Shown piece after piece: positions 7,586-11,877 of a stretch of DNA of 11,877 nucleotides. Each line of letters starts with the position of its first letter. Within the stretch, counting starts at the first letter, position 1. The position numbers and the translations under genes are program-made. The stretch comes from JBBQFD01 sp038321575 (lineage in GTDB: Bacteria > Bacillota_I > Bacilli_A > RF39 > UBA660), in contig JBBQFD010000019.1 of the NCBI GenBank assembly GCA_038321575.1, positions 1-11,877 of the forward strand, given 5' to 3'. The notes under the pieces were generated by a model. That model had not been told where the DNA came from, made no database searches, and saw only the letters and a program-made list of their open reading frames with translations.

Positions 7586-8485
7586 ATGAATATATTGTGT
7601 ATTGGGCATGCTGCTTATGATATAACAGCGCCCGTTGATCATTATCCAATTGAAAATACGAAAAATCGTATTGCAACTAGAAATGAATGTGGTGGTGGAC
7701 CAGCATCAAATGCTGCTTATTTACTTGGTAAGTGGGGCATGGATGTTCGTTTTGCTGGCATGGTTGGTAATGATGATTATGGTAATCGTATTAAAAATGA
7801 ATTAGCATCAGTTAATGTGAATGTTAATTATTTAGAGTTAAATGATAATAATGAAACATCATCTAGTTATATTATTGCTAATAAAGAATTAGGAACGAGA
7901 ACCATTATTACGTATCATCCTGGTGATATGCAAATGAAAGATGTTAATCTTGATTTTATTCCTGATATTATATTATTAGATGGTCACGAACCAGTATTAT
8001 CAAAAAAACTACTATTGATGTATCCTAACGCAATAAGTATTATTGATGCTGGAAGAGCAACACCTGATGTTATTGAATTATCAAAAATAGTTACTTATTT
8101 AGTTTGCTCGAAAGCATTTGCAGAAGAAGTAACAGAAATAAAAATAGATCGTAATGATTCAGCAACTTTAGTATCCTTATATAAGAAGATGGAAAAAATG
8201 TTTCCTAATAAGATTGTTATTACCTTAGAAGCAAATGGTGCTTTATATAAAAAGGATACTTTTATTAAGTTAATGCCATCTTTAAAAGTAGTAGTTGTTG
8301 ATTCAACGGGAGCTGGCGATATCTTTCATGGTGCATTTACTTATGGTATTGCTAAAGGTATGGATTATGAAAACATTATTAAGATAGCTAATATAGCTGG
8401 AGCACTATCAGTAACTAAACTTGGTGGCCGAACATCAATTCCGACTAAAGCGGAAATGAAAGCCAGCTTTAATGAATTTGAGTAG
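7586..8485 (+). CDS. PfkB/ribokinase-family carbohydrate kinase
   Basis: This is a PfkB-family kinase that transfers phosphate from ATP to a sugar or nucleoside hydroxyl in the cytoplasm. The first family signature is the Gly-rich GGGPASNAAYLLGKWG at 36-51. The second is DSTGAGDIFHGAF at 239-251, with the catalytic base Asp245 and the GAGD anion hole. The N-terminal strand MNILCIGHAAYDIT and the 299-aa length are typical. The substrate cannot be read from sequence: ribokinase, fructokinase and sulfofructose-kinase-like enzymes are all possible, so no symbol is given. The gene overlaps the following Smr gene by 14 bases, indicating one transcript and translational coupling. Family assignment is secure; specificity is unknown. 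Confidence 0.93.
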   Translation: MNILCIGHAAYDITAPVDHYPIENTKNRIATRNECGGGPASNAAYLLGKWGMDVRFAGMVGNDDYGNRIKNELASVNVNVNYLELNDNNETSSSYIIANKELGTRTIITYHPGDMQMKDVNLDFIPDIILLDGHEPVLSKKLLLMYPNAISIIDAGRATPDVIELSKIVTYLVCSKAFAEEVTEIKIDRNDSATLVSLYKKMEKMFPNKIVITLEANGALYKKDTFIKLMPSLKVVVVDSTGAGDIFHGAFTYGIAKGMDYENIIKIANIAGALSVTKLGGRTSIPTKAEMKASFNEFE

Positions 8486-8738
8486 TGTTATCTTTGGTGA
8501 CAATTTACCCAAGTTAGATTTACATGGTTATGATCGTGAAACAGCACGAGTAGCTATTACTGATTATGTAAAAGAAAATAAGTTTATTAAAAATAGTATC
8601 TTTATGATTGTTCATGGAGTAGGAACCGGTATTTTACAAAAAGCTACTCATGAGACATTAAAACATAATAAGGATGTTATTGAATACAAGTTAAACAATT
8701 ATAATAGTGGTTGTACTTTAGTAAAAATTAGAGTTTGA
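8472..8738 (+). CDS. Stand-alone Smr-domain protein
   Basis: This 88-aa protein is almost entirely an Smr domain, the module found at the C-terminus of MutS2 and associated with nicking or RNA/DNA cleavage. It shows the conserved LDLHG motif (15-19) and the HGVGTGIL motif (48-55), the usual HGxGxGxL signature. There is no MutS-like ATPase region, so it is not MutS2 itself. The ATG at 8472 lies inside the sugar kinase gene, 14 bases before the kinase stop ends, and has no clear ribosome binding site, so translation probably depends on ribosomes finishing the upstream gene. TTG at 8478 is a less likely start. What the protein cuts or binds is unknown, and the pairing with a sugar kinase does not explain it. 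The stop codon overlaps a predicted promoter at 8735. Confidence 0.88.
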   Translation: MNLSSVIFGDNLPKLDLHGYDRETARVAITDYVKENKFIKNSIFMIVHGVGTGILQKATHETLKHNKDVIEYKLNNYNSGCTLVKIRV

Positions 8739-8763
8739 CTTTATAACCCCTTGGTGTTAGAAT
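8735..8763 (+). promoter_or_regulatory. Strong predicted promoter at the end of the Smr gene
   Basis: TTGACT (8735-8740) and TAGAAT (8758-8763) are exactly 17 bases apart with TG at 8755-8756 (an extended -10). The start would be near 8770. The only thing downstream before the next promoter is a hairpin and a terminator. An imperfect dyad (8749-8760 with 8766-8778) is centred on the -10. Confidence 0.55.
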
Positions 8764-8769
8764 AACTAA

Positions 8770-8813
8770 TCACTAGGGAGAACCTAGCAGTTAACTTACG
8801 GTTGCTGCTTTTT
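8770..8813 (+). ncRNA. Candidate very short structured RNA
   Basis: A transcript from the predicted promoter at 8735 would start near 8770 and end near 8813, about 44 bases. It would contain a 5-bp hairpin CTAGG/CCTAG with a GAGAA loop (8773-8787), then a terminator hairpin (8786-8809) followed by T's. The two stems share bases 8786-8787, so they compete slightly. I match it to no known riboswitch or RNA family. It could equally be only the terminator of the kinase-Smr operon, with a fortuitous promoter. Confidence 0.3.
8786..8813 (+). terminator. Terminator after the kinase-Smr operon
   Basis: AGCAG (8786-8790) pairs with CTGCT (8805-8809), and AAC (8793-8795) with GTT (8801-8803) across a small internal loop. 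A run of five Ts covers 8809-8813. It would stop both readthrough from the Smr gene and any RNA from the 8735 promoter. Confidence 0.7.
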
Positions 8814-8830
8814 CTAACTATTGTACAGAT

Positions 8831-8859
8831 TTGACAAACAACAATGTGTGTGCTACTAT
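8831..8859 (+). promoter_or_regulatory. Promoter of the 8890 gene
   Basis: TTGACA (8831-8836) and TACTAT (8854-8859) are 17 bases apart with TG at 8851-8852 (extended -10). The start is near 8866. The leader contains the purine run AAGGGGGG (8875-8882), seven bases before the ATG at 8890. Confidence 0.8.
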
Positions 8860-8889
8860 AAGTGGCATAAATTTAAGGGGGGCTATTTT

Positions 8890-10140
8890 ATGTATAATGA
8901 AAGAAAAGATGACTTCATGATTAAAGATATAGTATTGCAAATTGCCTTTGTAGTATTATTTGTCTTTCTATTATTGTGGTTATTTCCAACAAAGAGCTAT
9001 TTAGAAAGTACAATCAAACCTGCAAATCAAACATTATTTAACGATAATGTCCAAATTATGAAAGAAGCAGGTCAAAGTTATTTTACTACACCTAGATTAC
9101 CATCTAAGGTAGGAGATAAAGTAACAATTACATTAGGCGAAATGATTGGTAAGAAATTAGTATTACCTATCTATGATGAAAACAATAAAGCATGTAGTAT
9201 TACTAAATCATATGTAGAAGTTACTAAAACAACTGATGAATATGTTATTAAAGTAAACTTAAGTTGTTTAAAGAAAGCTGATTATATATTAGTACATGCA
9301 GGATGTTATAACTATTGTGAAACTACATTATGTGAAAAAGTAGTAACACCAGTAGTAGTAAAACCAATAGTAAAACCGATTATACCAATAGTAAAACCAA
9401 TTATACCAATTGTTAGTCAAGTATATGAATATGAATATAGTTTAAGACAAGATGGTTATTGGACACCTTGGTCAGAATTCACAGCTTGGACAATCACAAG
9501 AGAAACAACTAATGATACTAAACGTGAAGAAGCTAAGACTGTAAGTGAATTTGATAAATATACTTACTCAGAAGTAAAAACTGGAACTAAAGAAGTATTT
9601 GATCATTATGATACTATAAATGTATATGGTACAAAACAAGTAGCAGTTTATAAAACTGAAACTTATGTAACCGGTACAAAACAAGTAGCAACTGGTACAT
9701 ATACTGCTTGGTCAACAGCTATTCGTAAAGAATATACTTCACCAAAAGCAAGTACAACTTTAACAAGATATGCTTATGTTGCAACTCGTAAAGAATTAAG
9801 TTGTGAATCAACTTGTTTATCAGTAAATATTTATGTGTATGATGTATCTACTCGTAGTGCTATTTATACAACAGAAAATGTTTATGGAACAAGACAAGTA
9901 GTTGATCATTACAATACTGAAACTTATATAACTGGAACTAAACAAGTAGCAGTTAATAAGACAGTTGATGTATTTACAACCGTTACAACGTCAGTATATA
10001 AAGATGTTACATACTATCGTTATTCAACTAGAAGTTATGTTAATGGATTAGTTTCAATAAAATGGAGCAGATCAAAAACCGATGTTACTTTAACAAGTCA
10101 AGGTTACACATTAACAGGTGCATCTAGAATCGTAAAATAA
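8890..10140 (+). CDS. Membrane-anchored extracytoplasmic repeat protein
   Basis: The 416-aa product has a short charged N-terminus, one hydrophobic segment (about 14-32) and a long polar remainder, so it is probably N-in/C-out and exposed outside the membrane. Residues 45-150 form a first domain with five cysteines (102, 126, 139, 143, 148) that could make disulfides. A stiff Pro/Val/Ile/Lys linker with PIV/PII repeats spans 151-176. The C-terminal part is rich in Tyr, Thr, Val and Trp (WTPWSEFTAW at 191-200). It carries five GT[KR][QE]V units starting at 232, 247, 262, 333 and 349, spaced mostly 15-16 residues, consistent with a repeated beta structure. There is no LPXTG sorting signal. The ATG at 8890 is chosen because the in-frame upstream TTG at 8821 would place the promoter inside the gene. 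A surface or adhesive role is inference; I cannot name the family. Confidence 0.85.
   Translation: MYNERKDDFMIKDIVLQIAFVVLFVFLLLWLFPTKSYLESTIKPANQTLFNDNVQIMKEAGQSYFTTPRLPSKVGDKVTITLGEMIGKKLVLPIYDENNKACSITKSYVEVTKTTDEYVIKVNLSCLKKADYILVHAGCYNYCETTLCEKVVTPVVVKPIVKPIIPIVKPIIPIVSQVYEYEYSLRQDGYWTPWSEFTAWTITRETTNDTKREEAKTVSEFDKYTYSEVKTGTKEVFDHYDTINVYGTKQVAVYKTETYVTGTKQVATGTYTAWSTAIRKEYTSPKASTTLTRYAYVATRKELSCESTCLSVNIYVYDVSTRSAIYTTENVYGTRQVVDHYNTETYITGTKQVAVNKTVDVFTTVTTSVYKDVTYYRYSTRSYVNGLVSIKWSRSKTDVTLTSQGYTLTGASRIVK
9364..9405 (+). repeat. 21-bp tandem repeat encoding the Pro-rich linker
   Basis: Two copies of a 21-base unit (9364-9384 and 9385-9405) differ at one base, and a partial third begins at 9406. 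They encode PIVKPII repeats between the two extracytoplasmic regions of the 8890 protein. Such in-frame repeats can change copy number and so linker length. Confidence 0.8.
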
Positions 10141-10163
10141 AGTGCTTTATAGCACTTTTTTTT
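10139..10163 (+). terminator. Terminator of the 8890 gene
   Basis: An 8-bp perfect stem AAAGTGCT/AGCACTTT (10139-10146 with 10151-10158) closes a TTAT loop, with a T-run at 10156-10163. The left arm begins within the TAA stop codon. Confidence 0.9.
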
Positions 10164-10165
10164 CA

Positions 10166-10195
10166 TTGACAAATAATAGTAAAACATGGTAGAAT
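10166..10195 (+). promoter_or_regulatory. Promoter of the 10245 gene
   Basis: TTGACA (10166-10171) and TAGAAT (10190-10195) are 18 bases apart with TG at 10187-10188 (extended -10). The start is near 10202, with a leader of about 43 bases carrying GGGGG at 10233-10237. Confidence 0.8.
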
Positions 10196-10244
10196 TCATA
10201 TATAGAGAATACCGAAGAACCAAGATGGAAATGGGGGTAATTAT

Positions 10245-10664
10245 ATGATGGATAACTATGTTTTTGATCATACAAATGAGAATGAATTTAATAAACTCGA
10301 ACGATCATTAAAAAAATATAACATGTTAGCCTATAAAAAGCTTTATTTTGAATTTTACCCCGAATTAAAAACCGGTAATTTTTTAGGTCAAGTAATTGCT
10401 GAAGATAAAGTTAACAATACCATGACTTATGAACTAAGTTTACCTACTGATATTATGTTTTCAAAGGTCCATGGTTATATAAAACTAATCTATTTAGTTC
10501 ATGAAAATGATAAAATAGTTATGTTAGATCGTTTGGAACCAATAAGTATCCTAAGTGAAGGTCATCAATCAGAATTAATTACCTATAAAGGGGTAATGGT
10601 TTCAAAAGAACACTCTGATAAAGACATGTTCAAGATTCATTTATTAAATATGATACAAAAATAA
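10245..10664 (+). CDS. Unrecognised 139-aa soluble protein
   Basis: I do not recognise this protein. It has no signal peptide or membrane segment. The N-terminus (about 8-27) looks helical, followed by alternating hydrophobic stretches that suggest a compact beta-rich fold, and a helical C-terminal tail. It has no cysteines and no catalytic motif that I can name. Two adjacent ATGs (10245 and 10248) could start it; the first is seven bases after GGGGG and is preferred. It forms a single-gene unit with its own promoter and terminator, between the surface-type protein gene at 8890 and the convergent tRNA genes. Its control region matches those of 2170, 8890 and 11063. A role with the 8890 protein is possible from position only. 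Confidence 0.8.
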   Translation: MMDNYVFDHTNENEFNKLERSLKKYNMLAYKKLYFEFYPELKTGNFLGQVIAEDKVNNTMTYELSLPTDIMFSKVHGYIKLIYLVHENDKIVMLDRLEPISILSEGHQSELITYKGVMVSKEHSDKDMFKIHLLNMIQK

Positions 10665-10684
10665 CGAGTTATACTCGTTATTTT
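10658..10684 (+). terminator. Terminator of the 10245 gene
   Basis: An 11-bp perfect stem (10658-10668 with 10674-10684) ends in four Ts. The left arm contains the TAA stop codon (10662-10664). The A-rich left flank lets it work, more weakly, in reverse for the tRNA transcript. Confidence 0.8.
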
Positions 10685-10689
10685 ATATA

Positions 10690-10713
10690 AAAAACAGTGT
10701 TAACACTGTTTTT
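10690..10713 (-). terminator. Bidirectional terminator of the tRNA operon
   Basis: A perfect 24-base palindrome, 12 bases on each side of the centre between 10701 and 10702, has an A-run on the left and a T-run on the right. It lies ten bases after the tRNA-Leu CCA end on the minus strand and should also stop leftover plus-strand transcription. Confidence 0.85.
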
Positions 10714-10722
10714 ATTTTTAAA

Positions 10723-10807
10723 TGGTGCAGGTGAAGGGACTTGAACCCATATGCCTTGCGGCGCTAGATCCTAAGTCTAGTGCGTCTGCCAATTTCGCCA
10801 CACCTGC
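10723..10807 (-). tRNA. tRNA-Leu (anticodon UAG)
   Basis: Read on the minus strand, the acceptor GCAGGTG (from 10807) pairs with CACCTGC, followed by discriminator A and an encoded CCA (10725-10723). The anticodon stem CTAGA/TCTAG closes the loop CTTAGGA, giving anticodon UAG, which reads CUA and other CUN leucine codons. A variable arm longer than in standard type I tRNAs, about 13 bases, supports a type II tRNA-Leu. The T-arm GGGTTCAAGTCCC is complete. The length is 85 bases including CCA. Confidence 0.95.
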
Positions 10808-10814
10808 ATAAGAT

Positions 10815-10891
10815 TGGTGGACCTTGATGGACTCGAACCATCGACCGCCCGGTTATGAGCCGGATGCTCTAACCAACTGAGCTAAAGGTCC
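10815..10891 (-). tRNA. tRNA-Ile2 (anticodon CAU, lysidine type)
   Basis: On the minus strand the acceptor GGACCTT (from 10891) pairs with AAGGTCC, then discriminator A and an encoded CCA. The anticodon loop CTCATAA gives CAU. CAU could mean Met or Ile2. The acceptor sequence, the TTTAGCTCAG beginning and the CTCATAA loop match what I recall of Firmicutes tRNA-Ile2, whose C34 is changed to lysidine by TilS so that it reads AUA. Elongator Met tRNAs usually start GGCGG with a TTCATAC-type loop. It is co-transcribed with tRNA-Leu, seven bases downstream. Confidence 0.85.
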
Positions 10892-10908
10892 ATCTGCATC
10901 GCTCTTTA

Positions 10909-10937
10909 ATAATATCATATTAACATATTTTGTGCAA
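10909..10937 (-). promoter_or_regulatory. Promoter of the tRNA-Ile2/tRNA-Leu operon
   Basis: On the minus strand TTGCAC (10937-10932) and TATTAT (10914-10909) are 17 bases apart with TG one base before the -10. The start would be near 10902, about 10 bases before the tRNA-Ile2 5' end. Confidence 0.7.
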
Positions 10938-10998
10938 TAATTTTAATAAAATTACTATATAATGTAACATTATTTACTTTATATTGCTTGATTAAGGC

Positions 10999-11033
10999 AG
11001 TGATTTGACAAAGTGATACTTTAGTGATAGTAT
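10999..11033 (+). promoter_or_regulatory. Promoter of the 11063 gene with AGTGAT direct repeats
   Basis: TTGACA (11005-11010) and TAGTAT (11028-11033) are 17 bases apart with TG at 11025-11026 (extended -10). Three copies of AGTGAT, at 10999, 11012 and 11023, flank and interleave with the promoter boxes at 13- and 11-base intervals. They could be an operator, though chance is possible. GGGGG at 11050-11054 lies eight bases before the ATG. Confidence 0.7.
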
Positions 11034-11062
11034 ATAAAGCAATTCTGAAGGGGGAATATATT

Positions 11063-11877
11063 ATGACAAATAAAAAATTATTATTAATAGACATCGGAGA
11101 TAGAACAAACAATAAGATTATCTTAAAGTATGTTGTTTTAAACGATACCAATGATAAAATTATTGGTGAATTTTCAAAAGCTGTAAGATACTCAATGGTA
11201 TCAAGCAATAAATATGCTGATATATTAAGTGAAGACTTAATTATTTATGCTGAAGTTAAAGAAAAAGAAAAGTTAGCAGCACAAGCGATTGCTGATGCTA
11301 AAGCTAAAGAAGCTCAAAAAATTAAGAATAATGAAAATAAAAAGAAAATCGTTAAAAATCTTAGAATATTAGCTCCGTGTGCATTATTATTAGCTGCTGG
11401 TTTATTAATTGGTTATGGTCTTCATAAAGAACAACCAGGGAATACAATTATTAAAACAGAAGACACTAATGATAAGGCAACAGATTCTAAAGATACAACA
11501 ATTGTAGTAGTACCTGGAGAACTTAAAGCTCATGATATTACTGAAACTGAACTTAATACTAAAAGTATTGAAGTAGCTAAATATTTAACATCAAAAGGTT
11601 TATCAACCGATGTTAAAGCTATCTATTCAACTATATTCATTGCTAATATGGAAAATATTGACAAGGAATTAACTGCTGCATTAGAAGCTAAAGATTTAAT
11701 TAGTGATAGTGTTATGGAAGTTTTAGCTGATTCACTTAGTTTACTAGGTGATATGAATACTTATAATTCAACTATTGCAAATAATGCACCTGCTGAATTA
11801 GATGCTAAAATGATCTCATATGTACCATTTATCCTTGCAAATGAAAAAGATCGTAAAAATCTTTTAGCACTTGAAAG
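11063..11877 (+). CDS. Single-span membrane protein, C-terminus beyond window
   Basis: The frame is open from ATG 11063 to the window end (271 codons) without a stop, so the gene is 3'-truncated by the edge only. The first ~60 residues look like a small alpha/beta domain. A Lys/Ala/Glu-rich probable coiled coil covers 64-98, then a hydrophobic span 101-119 (ILAPCALLLAAGLLIGYGL). Strongly basic residues just before the span (KKKIVKNLR) predict N-in/C-out. An Asp/Thr-rich spacer follows (about 122-146), then a helical acidic extracytoplasmic region. The ribosome binding site AAGGGGG matches those of the other unknown genes here. I do not recognise the family. The layout (cytoplasmic domain, coiled coil, one span, external domain) would suit an envelope or signalling scaffold, but this is only inference. 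Confidence 0.8.
   Translation, partial: MTNKKLLLIDIGDRTNNKIILKYVVLNDTNDKIIGEFSKAVRYSMVSSNKYADILSEDLIIYAEVKEKEKLAAQAIADAKAKEAQKIKNNENKKKIVKNLRILAPCALLLAAGLLIGYGLHKEQPGNTIIKTEDTNDKATDSKDTTIVVVPGELKAHDITETELNTKSIEVAKYLTSKGLSTDVKAIYSTIFIANMENIDKELTAALEAKDLISDSVMEVLADSLSLLGDMNTYNSTIANNAPAELDAKMISYVPFILANEKDRKNLLALE

Noticed and set aside
8739..8830. A known riboswitch (preQ1, TPP, guanidine, fluoride, T-box) upstream of the 8890 gene.
   Set aside because: None of the conserved core motifs that I know for these classes is present, and the 8890 gene has its own promoter downstream of the terminator.
8821..8889. A longer form of the 8890 protein starting from TTG at 8821.
   Set aside because: It would place the TTGACA and -10 boxes and the AAGGGGGG site inside the gene. 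The ATG at 8890 has ideal spacing and leads directly into the membrane segment.
10815..10891. tRNA-Met as the identity of the CAU tRNA.
   Set aside because: The acceptor GGACCTT and loop CTCATAA fit the lysidine-type tRNA-Ile2 better than initiator or elongator Met, though the anticodon alone cannot decide.
10915..11208. Minus-strand frame of 97 codons across the tRNA/11063 intergenic region.
   Set aside because: It overlaps the tRNA promoter, the 11063 promoter and the start of that gene, has no ribosome binding site, and its composition reflects AT-rich DNA.

Overview
The window is AT-rich DNA from a low-GC Gram-positive (Firmicutes/Bacilli-type) bacterium. Several genes end in TGA and Trp is encoded by TGG, so the standard bacterial code applies and a TGA=Trp mollicute is excluded. 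The core proteins (topoisomerase I, XerC, thymidine kinase, pyruvate phosphate dikinase) and the compact spacing suggest an anaerobic, fermentative gut-type Bacillus relative, perhaps an Erysipelotrichales- or RF39-like lineage. That placement is inference; only the broad group is secure.

Layout, left to right. Bases 1-2100: topA with its own promoter and a terminator overlapping its stop codon. 2119-3277: a separately transcribed gene for an unrecognised 363-aa soluble protein. 3279-4830: xerC and tdk, tightly coupled. 4839-7553: ppdK, monocistronic, with a clear promoter and terminator. 7561-8813: a PfkB-family sugar kinase overlapping a small stand-alone Smr-domain gene, then a compact promoter/hairpin/terminator segment that may encode a tiny RNA. 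8831-10163: a membrane-anchored, extracytoplasmic repeat protein. 10166-10684: an unrecognised 139-aa protein. 10690-10937: a minus-strand tRNA unit, tRNA-Ile2(CAU) then tRNA-Leu(UAG), with promoter and bidirectional terminator. 11005 to the end: a divergently transcribed gene for a single-span membrane protein, cut by the window edge.

The window mixes two gene classes. The housekeeping genes serve DNA supercoiling (TopA), chromosome dimer resolution (XerC), thymidine salvage (Tdk), PPi-linked pyruvate/PEP interconversion (PpdK) and sugar phosphorylation (PfkB family). They use AAGGAG- or GGTGAT-type ribosome binding sites. The second class is four unrecognised genes (2170, 8890, 10245, 11063). 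Each is a single-gene unit with a TTGACA promoter (three of the four with a TGn extended -10) and an unusual GGGGG ribosome binding site. The three complete ones end in a terminator that overlaps the stop codon. Two encode membrane-anchored proteins and two encode soluble ones. This shared control layout is the most distinctive feature of the window and may mark a co-regulated, lineage-specific set, possibly connected with the cell envelope. I found no CRISPR array, transposon, phage cassette or recognised defence system.
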